Shown here piece by piece: positions 45,813 through 59,411 of a stretch of DNA of 64,000 bases (its first letter is position 1; every line of letters starts with the position of its first letter). Made by a program: the position numbers and the translations under genes. Source of the stretch: Stenopsyche tienmushanensis. Taxonomy: Eukaryota > Arthropoda > Insecta > Trichoptera > Stenopsychidae. The stretch spans positions 1,054,001 to 1,118,000 of the forward strand of contig WACJ01000040.1 in NCBI GenBank assembly GCA_008973525.1, written 5' to 3'. The notes beneath the pieces are model-generated. The model did not search any database. It saw nothing but the letters and a program-made list of their open reading frames with translations, and had not been told where the DNA came from.

Positions 45813-48060
45813 AAATCCATATGTGCTACCGAAAAAAATCAATTCCTATAAGCGATCAGGCAAAAAAACAATAATTGTTTACTATAAACTATTTAAAATG
45901 TATAGTTTTGGAAAATATATATTCAAACGTCATTTTGGACGAATATCAAGAATAATGCTAGTGCAATTCTCTTACATTTCAATAAAGATCCAGCTCAAGG
46001 TTGTTCTAATGTTGTATCTCAAAAGATGCAAGCATAATTGATTATGTACATTAAGTTATCGTTGAGTTTTAACGACATGCAAACATCTTAATTACGTCCA
46101 TAGATCAAAGAACGGTACAGGATTCCAAGTAATTTAAAAAAATGATACAAAATTGTTCTACGGTCATTATGATAATGTACGACCTGCCTCTTGACATAGC
46201 TTACCGATAACAAATATTTTACTAATTAATTTTAAGGTCAACGATAACTAATAGAGGAGTAAGTGATTTAAACGGCTTCGTAGTGTCATATTTCATGTTA
46301 TATAATCAATTATAATTTATAGGCGTGTCTTTTATTTTTTTTACGATCAATCGCACGGCTTCCGCATTATTCTTGTTTGAACGCTGCGAGATTTGGTCCA
46401 GATGCTGCTGCATTCTGAGGAACAATTGCATGGATTTTCACACGCAGTGCGTCGGTAACCGAATGACATTTACATGTGAATAACATGCGTAAACAAAAGC
46501 CTCTTACGCATACTCCAGATCATAATTTGAATAAACAGACTAAGCTCGTATACGCATTCTTCGAAATTTGTTTTGGTGAACCAATTCAAAGAAGTGGGCA
46601 CATCCGAAGTCAATGGTTGCTTTGGGAATGAATGAAGATATTATTTTTGGGACCAGAACCAAACATAGAGCGCATGCGATTTGTACAATACTTTCTATGA
46701 AACAGATAGATAATCTTGAACCGCTTCTTTCCAAAGGAGTCCACGGCGCTTCTAATAAACACCCGATGCGGTCTCCGCGGCCGAATAAGGCGACTGTCGG
46801 AGACTGTCGCAGCGGCGAAGGCCATGAAATGGGAACTCGAAAAGTCGGCAGGATTCCGAACGACAAAGATTTTTAAAACACGTTGGCATAACACATTCAT
46901 TTTGCCCCATGTTTTAAATCATCCCGGCTTTATTTGTATCAACATTCCTGATTATCTGGGTGGTTGTATCAATCATTTCGCTATGGATTTAGGCATCATT
47001 CAAGATCGAATTAGTTATAAATCCGTAATCTGTTAATTATTTAATATCTTAATACGTTTATCCAGGACAAATCTCAAACATTCAACACATCCCTGATCAT
47101 TGTACATGGTATTCATTGAAGAACTTCTTATCAGCATAGTGTGTAATCATCAACTCTAACCCAGGCGATATTGTGGAAGTCTTAGAATAATACGTAGGCT
47201 GTTTTGTAAAATTATAACTACACACATATGCAAAATGTACCTTATCAAAACAGTAGGTCAATGACATAATTTCACTTCGCCACGATATTGACTCAAACAT
47301 CATTAAACATTATCGCAGGAAGCATTTCAACTTGAAGCCAACGGCCCATATTTCTAGCCAATATTGATTCATCGCGAATATCAAAGGATCCAGGATATAT
47401 TTATAATCATAATTGGAGTCCACCCAAAATCCGACGATGGACGAAGGACAAATGATACGCATTTATCCGGTATGACATACACCCGACGAACATAGAACGG
47501 CGACGATTTGGCTCACTTGCAAATTTTCGGGTAACCATCTGACCGTCGCGTATTTATTAACGAACATTTGCGACAACTATTTACTATGTGGTACATCAGA
47601 AAAAAATCTTGTAGTATTTTTAAATTGAATGCGTCTTACGTAAGTTCTAAAATACCACATCGACCATCGTCGCACAGTCTGAGGTACTCGGCTATTTTGT
47701 AGATTTATTTGTATCAATTCGAACCGTTCAAAATAGACATCGTCCCATTGGACATTGCGTTTGATTATATTGACGCAATATCGACCAAACATTAAAATTA
47801 ATAGTCGAAACTACAAAAAAGCTTGTACATATTAACTTTCAATTGGCTTATCGAGCAATCTTCAATAGAGTACTTACCACGAGTATTGAACTAATCGAGT
47901 TGGAGATAACAGATCTAATATACACAGCCGTTTTAGAGCAAAGTCAATTCGAACACAAGGAATTATATTGATTCCATTTTCTATAAATTCGTTTAAAGCT
48001 CCTTTATCCAAAAAAAAATCACAATGTAAATATATCTAAATAAATAAAAGATATTCGAAT
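45813..48060. other. Stretch without recognised features
   Basis: A GC-balanced block at 46330-47780. Overlapping frames at 46540-47036 on both strands reach 108 codons but show no domain. Overlap on both strands argues they are composition effects. Confidence 0.45.
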
Positions 48061-48640
48061 TTTAATATAAGAATTTTCGATTGACTTAAGGGGGACAACC
48101 CCTTTAGAAGCTTGAAAATGAATCATTTTTCAAGATTTTTTTTAATGGTGATAAAATAATCGTATAATTTTAAATTTTTGACATTATTTTACTACAACCT
48201 TAAAGTACTAATTTATTTTATTTTTTTTAAAATAAAAAACAAAATGGCGAAGTTATAAGGTATTCCATTGGGCGCCTTTTCTCGTGATATCAAACGGCTC
48301 ACCACTTGTCGAAAGTTTCCTGTTAAATTTAAACCAAAAATAGAAATATTTTATGATTTTTAATATATGTAAGCAGTCAACAAAGCTATAAAAATTTTAA
48401 AAAAGTATAAAATTAAATTTTTTGTTGTACTTTCATATTTTTTACCATTTTCTTGATAATTTTTACCCCAAAAAATCACTTATTTACGCGAAAACCTTAA
48501 AACTTTAGCTTAGTTGACTAGATAATATTATAGTGAAAAACATATCAAAATTTCAGCCAGATTGATCAACAACTTTTTAAGCTACAACTGGCGAACATTT
48601 TGAAAATGCAGTTTCGAGATAATCTCGCTCAATGTTTCAA
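48061..48640. other. Very AT-rich, repeat-like stretch
   Basis: It begins AAGGGGGACAACCCCTTTAG and is followed by long A- and T-rich text with ATGGCGAAGTTATAAGGTATT. The opening vaguely recalls the AGGGGGTATTC section of the F4 copy, but I could not establish a family. Confidence 0.3.
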
Positions 48641-51199
48641 TGCGATAAAACTATCAATTTTAGTGACATACCGATCAATCAATGATTCCAGACGCATAAA
48701 ATAGATCTTCAGCTTTCTCAAAAAGTTGATTATCTTCGATTAGCTGTTGTTTTCGGGCTATACGAGCTGCTTTTGTCTTAGAAAGACACTTACGGTTCTA
48801 CCTCGTTACCCGCGCTTCATCGGTATTTTCAGCGAAGACTTTACATTAGGTGCCAATAATTATATTTAATGTATTTATCATCTTCAAAATGAAGCTGTAT
48901 TCCTTATTAAATATCCCAGCAGCAATGTATGTTGATATTTCAATGATTTTTACACCAGAATGCAAGTGATTTGGAACCAGTCGCCAAACCGTCGAGTTAA
49001 AACATTCATTAGCATTTGGGGGTTGGCCACCCAAGCATCTTTGAAGTAATTCATCCCTGGACAAATCTTTATAAATCGGTAAGATATGCTGTTTTATCTC
49101 TTTGCCAAGAAATGGAGTCAGGTCTTCAAGCTTTGGATATTTTTAAAGCAATAATTTTCTGCCATTTGCATCAGCTTTTGAATCCTGTCTGGTTCCCATG
49201 ATAATCTTTCGTTCCTTTATTAAGATATTTTTGCTTCAAAAATTCAACTACACATGACACACTATCGAGCTAAACTTGACTTCGAGCAACTTCGAGCTGA
49301 CTTCGAGCAACTTTAATTTCGCATACCTACAGTTAGAGATATATGAGTGAAATATAACGATAATTTTTCTTTAAAATATTTTTAGAAACATCTCTAATTA
49401 GAATCATTTAGGGGTGATTTTTCATTGCATTTTACATATGGTTAAAACGGGATAAGTTTATTAAAATATGAATTTTAGATAGGATGGAGTCTAGATAGGA
49501 TTAAAATTATAATTCCATTGCTGAAAATCAGCAATTCATAGACAGTCCTGCCCAACTTAATTATAATATCAGTACGATTGCATGCCCTGAACCAGGATAT
49601 CAGACGAAACCAGATACCAATTTGGTTGATACAGTAAAACATTAATCCCACAATCTGAATTTGATCTCGAACCTTTACAATAACAGTGCGGAAACTAATC
49701 CAGCATACCGAGACTTGTTCTCAGATGAAAGATACAATAGACAAAGACATACATGATGCTTAGTTTCACCATTGGTACTTAAGTTTTAAAAGTTTTTATA
49801 CAAATAATAAAATAAATAGCCGCAGGTTTCGAAATCAAATAAATATATTCATCTCGTATATCCATAGGCGAAATAATTTCATTTAAATTTAAAGAGCATA
49901 TGCAAATCGCTATTATGGAAATACTTGAATAAGTATCATCTTTAGGTCGACAACCCTCTCAAAAAACATTGAACAAACAAATTTAGGCCCTGAGCGATGA
50001 ATGAAGACATTAAGCCTTAGGAAAAAAATATTGTCTAAAATTACATTTGGTATTATTTACATAAATTTTGTGTGTTTGATGTTTAGCCTTACGCGCCGTT
50101 AATTTATAACAATCTTCAAACAACACGATTTCAGCCTTGCATTGATCACATATCATTATAACAGGTTGCTAATTTTTTCGTGCCAAATATGCAGGCTTAT
50201 AAAAATTTGACATTATTACAGCGTGTACACGGAACCATTATCAAAAAAAGGATATTATTAAAATTGTATCGAAGTGGATTAAAATATTTTTTTACGGTTA
50301 CTTGTAGGATAATAACTCAATTGAGCTGAGCAGAAATCTCATTGCACTGCCGACATTATCGACCTCTGTATGATTAAGTTTAATAAAGAAATTATATAGG
50401 CTGACCCGATAAAGTATGTAATAAGCTTTATAGATATTGCGCATTTGAATCATGTTTTGAGGATATTTTGCATAATAATATTGGCAATCGGTGGGGAAAA
50501 AACGCAATGAAATGACGCCTTGTAGCGTCAGGGTCGTTATTGAATGTTGATAACTATATTATGGATTGAAGCAAATTGTACAAAAAATGTTGAACAAATA
50601 TCCGCCATTTATCTATTGATTATGCCTTATAACTCAAACAATATTAAATTCAAGAATAACATCTATTTTAAAATCATTCCATTGAGTAGAGGTTACTTTA
50701 TTTAGTCTATTCAGATTTGATCTAGGATGTGAATAAAAATTAAATGACTGTAGCCTAATTGCATTGTGAATTTCGAGGGATTTTTCCATGGCTGATAAAC
50801 TGGAGAATCTTTAAAGCCTACCGACGTTGGGCTAAAGGTCATAATTGACGCTGATCTACGTCGAATAACAGAAAGATAAGAATAAAAACGTGAGAAAAAG
50901 CATGTTAACATTTTTTTTCGTATCAAATTTTCGGACAATTTGGAAAATATCTACATTTTATAAATCCGATTGCTCAATAAATCCACCTTTGACCTAGATG
51001 ACAGGGTTGCGACTGATTATGAATGTATCACACGCTATACAAACATTCCCAAATATGCCTGTAATATCGTTGAAGATTCGCATTCAAATTGTTAGCAGTG
51101 ATTTGATATTTAGTCGTATATAAAAATGTATGAGATTGCAATTGAATTACAAAATCTTAATTTTTTAAGACATTGTGCGATAGTCCCAAAAGTAACCGA
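48641..51199. other. Stretch with one small tandem repeat
   Basis: The tandem repeat at 49277-49313 is listed separately. Short frames have no recognised domains. Confidence 0.45.
49277..49313. repeat. Tandem repeat, about 1.8 copies of 21 bp
   Basis: The unit TGACTTCGAGCAACTTCGAG + C is repeated with no mismatch over 16 bases of the second copy. Confidence 0.8.
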
Positions 51200-52288
51200 T
51201 CTAAAGCAACGTATAGAAAGTGTCTAAACGCTACGCTGCTTCCGTTCTAGAAGAGGACACCACAGACTTTGTATGTCCAATCGGTCCGCTTTTCGAACCG
51301 TTGATATGACGAATGAGCGCCTCGCGATCAGTATGAAACGAAGTTGTCTGAAGAAGACTTATGGGGTGGGTTGTTTAAACTTTACAATTGATCGAAAATA
51401 TTAGGGTGTCCCATAAGTTTCTTTCGTTTTCATATTAAGAAAAAAATAAACAATAATTTATATTGCATCAAAATTTATTGAATAATATATGATCCATTCT
51501 GTTATATTACCTTTCTCCATCTCTCCAGAAGCCTCATAATGACTTCTTGCCAAAATTTTCTTTTTTTGTCTTTCAAAATTTTCTTGCCAAAAGCCATTTT
51601 CTGGCAATTTTATTCTTTAGATTGTCTACTTGGAAACAATATTTTGTTGAATTGGTCGATTCACATTGCTGAAGTAGCTCATAATAAACTACGCTCTTCC
51701 AGTCCCACCAAATGCATAGCAAAACTTTTTTTGGATGTAGGCCAGGTTTAGCTACAGTTAAAACTTCTGTACCCTTGATCCAAAACCGTTTACGTTAGAT
51801 ATTCTCATAGAGTATCCAAGTTTCATCTCCAGTGACAAGTCTCTTCAAAAAATATTGGCTATTATGTCGTTGGAGAAGAAGATCGCATGTTGAAATACGC
51901 TGAAGTTTATTTGAGTCAGTCAGTTCATGAGGAAGCCACACATCTGAATGATTGATGTAGCCAAGTTTGTCAGGTGATTATGAACGAATTTTCATGGAAT
52001 TTCTAACTTGTTAGCTATTTCGCGATTTTGCGAAAGAAACTTATGGGACAACCTAGCTGGATCGACCCAATGTTTAAGCGATAACGAAGAAAAAAGGGAT
52101 TAGGCAACTTAGTATATATTATAAAAACGGACAAAGTCAATCGGTGTTGGTTCGTATAAAGTAGAATGGTTGAGTAAAATAAAAACCATGTGCAACTCTC
52201 GATCGGGTCGGTATTCTGTGTTTTGCGCCCTAAGTCCAGTTGCGCCCTTAACGGGCTCCTGCTTTGCCACGCCCTTGTTACGACCCTG
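51200..52288 (-). mobile_element. Family B copy (B5), split by mariner M4
   Basis: Left part (51200-51400): CGGTCCGCTTTTCGAACCG hairpin, CGAATGAGCGCCTCGCGATC, GGGTTGTTTAAACTTTACAA. Right part (52056-52288): GTTTAAGCGATAACGAAG, CATGTGCAACTCTCGATCGG, the degenerate terminal hairpin GCGCCCTTAACGGGCTC and the terminus CAGGGTCGTAACAAGGG read on the minus strand. Confidence 0.72.
51401..52055 (-). mobile_element. Mariner deletion derivative (M4) with both terminal repeats, inside B5
   Basis: Ends TTAGGGTGTCCCATAAG (51401) and, inverted, TAGGTTGTCCCATAAG (52055) with TA at both flanks. On the minus strand fragments of HTH (LVISYLTSE-like, frameshifted), the first Asp region, the KPGLHPKK segment and the C-terminus are recognisable, but there are several frameshifts. 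Both a 5' deletion and an internal deletion with local duplication of TTTTCTTGCCAAAA remove the second and third catalytic motifs. Confidence 0.88.
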
Positions 52289-54308
52289 AGTTGAAGTTGA
52301 ACCATATTTTTAAGAATCCAGGGTAACACTTGATCAGGTTTTTATTGGATTGCCCTAAATTGGACTGCTGAATATTCGTCTGCAGCATTAGATTCTATCA
52401 TGCGATAACATATTTATTTTTGAAGCAAGAATGTTGGCGCATTCATGCATATGTAAAATCTACGTTATCTTCCAAGCAAGACCTTTGTTCTAAAATTGAA
52501 AAGGCAAATCTCGAGCTTATCATTCCTCGAATATCATGCCGAATAAGGAAAACAATCGAAGTGAACAAGGAGTAAAAAATCTTTTACATACCAATCAATT
52601 TATACGGACTTATTGTCATCCCATCATAAAACATGAGCTCCATGAGTTTAACAATACATGTGACATTTTCACGATTAAAATCTTAGATCGATAAGTCTTA
52701 ATTTGTCGATAAACTCTCGCAGCAATAAATCATTTTCTCAATTTCAATCGCGTATCTTACAAATTGGACAGATAGGCAAACACCAGAAGAGATTAAATTT
52801 TCCCAGCTCGGACATCCAGTATCAAATCGCAGAGATTAATTGCTAAATGGACATCATTTTATTGGTTGAGTCAATTGGGAAACTCTGTGGTCGGCGTTAT
52901 CTTTTTGAAGATAACCGCTTGTCTTTTTTGGTTTTTACGTCATCCAAAGTGCTGAAGTACAAATATTCGCAGAGGCAGGTGCGTGGCCCACCGCACGTAC
53001 TGCCTGTTGCTGGGTAATCGTCAAATAAAAAGAATCCAAATAATTAAATGCAAACCTGATCTTTATATGGGCCATACTTATTCCAGCAAATACTTTATCA
53101 GCACACAATCGGCGGAAAACAGTTTGAGAACCGCGGAGCGCAATGAGAATGCCGTTCCTCCGCCTCTTTGATTTGCAACACCGCTGACATGTGGTTAAAA
53201 ATAATCCATCATAACAATATGACACTAAGAACAACGCAAATTCCAAGCAATAAATAATAAATTCCATCAATCATCAACGGTACATGCAATTTAAATTGTG
53301 CAGGTACGGACTTAAACATGGATGCGCGCGCACGATCTTAACTATCAAATGGCGCACCTCCAAACGTAAAATACATTTAGATCATAATTATGACCGAATT
53401 TGAAGATTTAATCCCAATTTTTCAAATCAACACTACGCCAATATTAGGATAGGAGTATTTTAATAAGAATTTAGATTTCATCATATTATTATCAGGTAAT
53501 CGAATGTATATTATCAACCAACAATTTATGTCGATTCATGCTCGTTATAACCGAGCTCCACACCGTGTTGTGTTCAATGTGAGTCATTTCTGTGAATGAA
53601 TTTCAGATGCAACATACCTTGGTCGCATTATTTTTATACGCGGCGTGTGATAAATCCGCTCGTCGCATTTGATGGACATCTAATGGGATGATAATATGTT
53701 GGTACGTGTGCTTTTTAAATTCAGATTTATATTGTGGCAAAAAAATAATTTATGCAGTACGAGCATACACGTTTGTGCCATAAATCAGCTCATTGTGGAC
53801 GCTAAAAAAATGTGGCAAAAAGCACTTTTAAATGAACTTGCGGGTGCATTCGGTGGTATTTGTGAATATTTTTATAGTTTTTGTAATATTTATTATTGAA
53901 AACGTGTTATCATGTACTGTTATTCGAATTTCAGAGACCTGTACTTTTCGATGAAATATCTACTATTTTTTGATATGCATTTGACGTTAATTGAATAGAA
54001 TTATTCTTGCGAATTTATTTGAATTTTATTCAGCATTGTGTATAAGTAATTGAAGAACTTGTTGCATCACCGATTTACGCCATTTTCAAACAATCCTCAT
54101 AAAATATGGCATTTTTCAAGACGATTTCGCTGTAAAATATAACTTATTTGCTTCAACAATTAGATCATGGAATCATAGCTACATTTAAGTCATATATTCA
54201 TTGAGTTATACAAAATCCATTTCAATTTTATAATATTTAAACTAGATACCTTTTCCAACAAAAATAAGGCCATCAACATTCTACAAAAATGTATAGCCAG
54301 ATAGAGCT
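52289..54308. other. Stretch without recognised features
   Basis: A GC-balanced block at 52500-53300. Frames at 52935-53270 on both strands have no recognised domain. Confidence 0.5.
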
Positions 54309-54721
54309 TTAACCTTTTGAGGAGTGAACAAATTTAAAATAGTTGAAGTCGTTAATGCCATAATCGCTTTACACTGATTACTTTCTATCAGCTCCTATCA
54401 ACGTAAGACAATCTTCAATTCGAGGCAGTCAGCTGTAAATGAACACTGTTGATAGCATACAAGACCACTTCATTTCTTTGCATAAACAATACACAAGAAA
54501 TCAATTCATTTGCTTCTGCTTTAGAAGGAAATGATAATTGGACAAAGACTCATTAATAATTATTAATCGATACATTTGGGTTAACGATCTATACTATCGT
54601 GCGATGTATGCGGGGAAGCTCTCCATCTCTGTCTGTCTCCGAGCTCAATGTACAAGAGTGCTCTTTCTGAATAGTGGTGGGGGGATCCCAGGTCCTGGGA
54701 TAGTACTCATTTAGGGGTTAA
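54309..54721 (-). mobile_element. Family C MITE (C8), near full length
   Basis: TTAA 54309-54312 and 54718-54721, ends TTAACCTTTTGAGGAGTGA and ACTCATTTAGGGGTTAA. All blocks of C6 are present in inverse order, including the subterminal palindrome ATCCCAGGTCCTGGGAT. Confidence 0.92.
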
Positions 54722-55359
54722 ACGATACAAAAGTCAAAGATATTAAATAATTATTGGTGGAAAAAGAGCCTAGTTAACAGATTTATTGAAAATAGCATCT
54801 GGAATAACCAAAAAAAAAAACAGAAGAAATAATGCAAATTAAAAAAATGATGGGATTATTAATCATTTAACTGCAAAATATTAAGAGTAGACATAGATTT
54901 AACCGAAAAATTGAACTTTTTTCAATGAAGATCTTTCCATTGAAAGAAGGTCAAAATTTAAAGAAGATCTTCAGAAATCTAATTTAAATTTATAAAAATC
55001 CTCGGACAAATCCTCAGCATATATTTAAAGATCCTGCTGAAAAATTTTCCGACAATAATAGTTATTTATAATATATTTTTCTTAGATATAAATGAGAATA
55101 TATAAGTTTTTACACATTTAGAACCCCAATAATTTTTATTTGTTATTCTTTGTTTCATAAAAGATATCATTTTTAAGAAACCTAACGTTATACGAGGGCT
55201 ACATGTAGTTGACATTCAAGAGCAAGGTTTCATCCTTTAGTTTGTTCATAATTCTAATTAAATTTTGATAGGAAACGTTTCATCCAATGTATCCAAACAT
55301 CCTAACATATAAAACTTTATATAAATCTATTATAATCTTCAAAATACTTTAGCCAGGAC
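54722..55359. other. AT-rich stretch, nothing recognised
   Basis: No repeat, gene or RNA gene was seen. Confidence 0.55.
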
Positions 55360-55899
55360 TTGGGAATCTAATCCCGAGCCAAAATTTCGATCCCGAGATT
55401 TCGGGATTGCATTAGACCATCCCGGGATCCCGGGACCGGGATTTTCTTCGGGAAGATGAATTTTTGTATACTATAATACTTTGATGTTATCGTAATTATA
55501 TTACGCAGGAATACAAAAATTCTGAACCTCGTATCTATTATATTTCATATCGATATTCCCATTATTAGAGTCGAGGTGTAGTAAATACATCACCGGTAGG
55601 AAAAGGTTAATATAACAATTTAAAAAACATATATCTATGTATACATAGATTAGAAAGTTACTGCCCCTAGGCTCGTCAATTAGTAGTTATGCCACTGTTT
55701 CAAAGCATCCAGATTTTGACGGCAATGTCTCGATTTGGTAACCTTCATCGTGCTGGTAAGGTGTACGATTTCTGTTAGATAAAAATTTCAATCCCGAATC
55801 TTTCGGGATTACATTTATTAATCCCGGGATTCATGAGCACCTATAACTTTACCGAACCCCGGTATCTCGAGATCCGGGATCCCGGGATTGGATTCCCTA
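55360..55899 (-). mobile_element. Family A hAT element (A8) with near-perfect target duplication
   Basis: 540 bp between TTGGGAATCTAATCCCG and the inverted end CGGGATTGGATTCCCTA, flanked by GCCAGGAC (55352-55359) and GCCAGAAC (55900-55907), 7 of 8 matching. The whole hATC segment is deleted; the left subterminal CCCGGGACCGGG is followed at once by interior sequence. Confidence 0.9.
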
Positions 55900-55938
55900 G
55901 CCAGAACTTCGTTTTTTTTTCATATGAGTTGTGTTTTT

Positions 55939-56060
55939 AAGGGCTTCGAACCGAAACGAAACCAATTGCCGGAACGAAAACCGTATCCGAACCTATATAA
56001 ATGCTAGGAACGTAACCGAAGCCAATACCGAGATGAGAAGAATAACGGTTCAAATCCCTG
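55939..56060. repeat. Family E MITE (E3), best copy
   Basis: About 120 bp with imperfect inverted ends AAGGGCTTCGAACCG and CAGGGATTTGAACCG (11 of 15). It is built of CCGAAACGAAACC-type motifs and AACGTAACCGAAGCC. It starts only about 30 bp after A8. The CAGGG start recalls hAT, but no target duplication was found. Confidence 0.6.
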
Positions 56061-57738
56061 CATTTAGCATTCAATTTCCAATCCAGTTCCATCGGATATA
56101 AAAATAGCAAATAAGTGACAAATACAAAAAATAGCAGATTTAAATTTTTTTTTTGGGATAGAAGATTTAATGCTTGAGTTTCTTATGTCTGAAATCAAGT
56201 TTTACAATGCAATAGATATGTTGATAATTACAGTAGTAATTTAGCAACTATAAAACGATAAATTGATCTCGTTTATTTAAATCTGAAATCAATTTTGAAA
56301 AATTCTTATGAACCGGTTGTTCCAAAAACTGCATTATCTGAACTCTGAACTCAAAGGCATTAAAGCGTTTTTACTGCGACTTTTCAAATTATTTTTTAAT
56401 TAAACACTTATATCAATATGCTGGAGTATTGGCACAATAACTTGTGTACATTGGAAGTCATTAACCACCGAAATTTAAAGTCCAATTATTTTCACGTCGT
56501 TGAAAACGTTAATTACACTTATTTATTTAAGAAGAATTGGATGTGTCTAAGATTTTGATCTTATCATTTTTTCACACTTGTCGCATTGCATTATCTCATT
56601 TTTATAAATAGACTGAGATGTTTCAACACATTTTCAGAATATTTCAAATGGGCTTCGAATTTTTTTTCAAATTTTACAACCGGTTATCTTCTTGTGGCTT
56701 TATCAATGACACTCGCTTGAATATTCGCAACACGTTGCAGATATTCCCCAAAACAATGGATGTAACCCCGCCCATGAATTCATCATACATTTCGACCCGA
56801 AAAATTGCGTCTCAATGAAAAAGCTCCTCATTTGCGTGGACATTGAGCGGCGAAGCCTCCACATTTTTCAACACAAGTCCTCATTATAATTTCAAATCCA
56901 TAAGCTACAAATGCCGCTTTCTTTCAGGCAATCCAAATCGGTAGGCTACCATCTTAATGTTTATTCATGTCCAGGTACAAACAACCAATTTGCTTTGAAG
57001 TAGTGACTATCATAAGAAATGAGCAATCAAAAATAATTATTAAAAAATGCACTTAAGCAAACCCGTTTTACAAAATTTTTCCCGCATATATTCATTATCG
57101 ATATTACAAAGATGCAAATTTATACGCAAATATCCAATTTTAATTCAAATACAACGTCCACACCGACATGAATCATAGTCTCAGTACAATAAAATTTGCC
57201 TAAAAAATACATACGCCTTGCATAAAAAATCGCATAAATTCCATATTTTCTGAATAAAAATGCGAATACATATTTATTGAATTGATGCATCATAATCAGG
57301 AATCGGCGAGATATTTTTATGGCATCTAGAAATCTGGTTATATCGATGCGATATCGCGAAAACCAGAATCTCTTGTCAATTAATCTTATTTATTAGGATT
57401 TTCGAGTGCACATTGGGCCTATCGAGAACGATCTTAAATTCTCAAACGCAAAGCCTTAAAACCCTTCGAAATCCACAATGTATCGATCGTTAATACGATA
57501 CATCTATTGAGCATACGTACACATCAATTCTTCATGCTATAAGATGTATAGATGTCATATCACCCACTGATTCATTCATAATAATTCATATAAACAATTT
57601 GATTATTACGTTATATAATAGTCGGAAATAACTGGAAACAAATTTGATAGATAAATTTAGAATTAATTTTTCACCCAATCAATCAAAAATACACGAATTA
57701 AATTCAACGAAACTCTTTTTTTATGATTAGGGCATGAC
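56061..57738. other. Stretch without recognised features
   Basis: AT-rich, with a GC-balanced block at 56600-56990. Nothing recognised. Confidence 0.5.
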
Positions 57739-58120
57739 ATGGGAATCCAATCTGGACGCTTGGAATCTAATATATGTATACATATATATATATAGTACAT
57801 ACATGTTTTTCAAATTGTTATATTAACCTTTCCCTACCGGTGATGTATTTACTACACCTCGACTCTAATAATGGGAATAACGATAAGAAATATAATAGAT
57901 ACGGGGTTCAAAATTTTTGCATTCCTCCGTAATATAATTACGAATCACTTCAAAGTATTATAGTATATAAGTATTCATCTGCAACGACGGAAATAAATAA
58001 TTTGTCGGAAAATCGGGATTTTAGCGAGTTTTAGTCCGTGTCTCAGCAGATGGGAATTTTATCAATCACATTGATGGTGTTATACGAAAATGGGGGCTCA
58101 CGCGGTCATCAATTCGAACT
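57739..58120 (+). mobile_element. Family A hAT remnant (A9)
   Basis: The left end ATGGGAATCCAATC is fused by deletion to interior sequence (TGGACGCTTGG). The right side breaks off in the hATC segment just after CACGCGGTCATCAATTCGAA. The right terminal repeat is missing. Confidence 0.8.
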
Positions 58121-58936
58121 TCATCATGAATCTCAACAAAAACGAAAAATTACTCTAATAATTAAGAAAATTTCGTTAAAAACATATATTTTCCAAACGC
58201 AGCTTAGAACATTCTACATGAATAATATTGTATAATTTACTCTCTTTGATTATTGAGGATTCGTTAATTAACATATTATTTTCCATTTCAGCTTGCATTA
58301 TCGATTTATCGGTAAATCACAACAAACGTACGTTCGATAATTACCGGTAAATTAGACAAATTACCGATAATTAGCCTGATTTTTTCCGAATTTATCGCAA
58401 ATCAAGTATAAATACAGACGTTTTATACATACATACAGAAGTTTATTATAGATATGAATGCGAAATTGGGAGGTTTTTTTGCATGCCAAAAATAAATTTT
58501 GGAATCTTGGACAAAAAATGATGACTTGCCAATCAACTTTTATATAATACTATTGAATCAGAAAAGCGTTTTTATCTGCGGGACAAATATGTATAAAATG
58601 CAGGTCAAGTCTGAAGGATGAAAGCAAGGCTTCGAACCGGAATGAAACTGAAAACCAATAAAACCGTTATTTTTGCGCGGAACGAAAACCGTAACCTAAC
58701 CAATATAAATGTTATGAACGTAACCGAAACCAAAACCGAGTAAATGCTATATTTTATTTTGTGTGTCTATATTTATGTTATACAGGCAATTGTAATCTAA
58801 ACGATAAATTGCAAGCCCTAATTTCATTTTTTACATAAGGACTATAAATTTATATTGTATTTATAAAAAGTGATTTCTAAAAAAATCCTAAAATTTCAGA
58901 GCTACCACGTAGGCGTCAAATATATGATAATACAAA
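58121..58936. other. Stretch with TACCGGTAA-type motifs and a family E copy
   Basis: Three related motifs near 58310-58380 (ATCGGTAAATC, TTACCGGTAAATT, TTACCGATAATT), the last two forming an imperfect hairpin. The family E copy is listed separately. Confidence 0.4.
58625..58744. repeat. Family E MITE (E4)
   Basis: Starts AAGGCTTCGAACCGG and carries GCGGAACGAAAACCGTAACC and AACGTAACCGAAACCAA, collinear with E3. The right end is lost. Confidence 0.55.
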
Positions 58937-59411
58937 TACACTTGGGTCTGTTTTTATGCGGATCTTTTTTATGCGAATTTGAAGTTATGCGTTTTCAAAA
59001 ATAATGGAACCTATCTCTCATTTTTCTATAGGAAACAATTTTTTTTAATGCGAATACGCATTAAAAAAAATCAAAAATTAGCACTAATACAAGTTACGAC
59101 AGTTATAATGTGAGTTCGTATAGGACGATGGGCGAACGGAATTGTTTTTAAATCTAGAAACTCTTCTCAAAAGCTTAAGAATTGCATTTGTACGATTATC
59201 GAGATAAATATGTATTGTATTTTTATTTATATTAATTTTCTATACACTTTTTTATGCGATTTTTGATACATTCTACAATATTGATTTGAAGTTATGCGGT
59301 TTTGAAAATAATGGAACCTATCCCTCAGTTTTCTATGACGTATTTTTTATATTTTTTTATATGCGACTCCCCGTGGAACATATCCATTTCATAAAAACAG
59401 GCCTAAGTGTA
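58937..59411 (+). mobile_element. Family F MITE (F3), complete 475-bp copy
   Basis: TA + CACTTGGGTCTGTTTTTATG at the left and, inverted, TA + CACTTAGGCCTGTTTTTATG at the right. Two copies of a GAAGTTATGCG...AATAATGGAACCTATC block are present near the ends. The centre-left hairpin TTTTTTTTAATGCG-AATA-CGCATTAAAAAAAA at about 59040-59071 corresponds to the palindrome of F2. Tc1/mariner-type TA insertion is likely; there is no coding frame. Confidence 0.85.

Noticed and set aside
46540..47036. Overlapping open frames of 87-108 codons on both strands
   Set aside because: Frames open on both strands at once in a GC-balanced patch are best explained by composition; no domain was seen.
49277..49313. 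CRISPR-like or satellite array
   Set aside because: Fewer than two units of a 21-bp repeat without spacers.
51539..51751. 70-codon plus-strand frame in the mariner at 51401-52055
   Set aside because: It is antisense to the transposase remnant and has no features of its own.
56041..56055. GGTTCAAATCC as a tRNA B box
   Set aside because: It is the terminus of a family E MITE; no A box or cloverleaf fits upstream.
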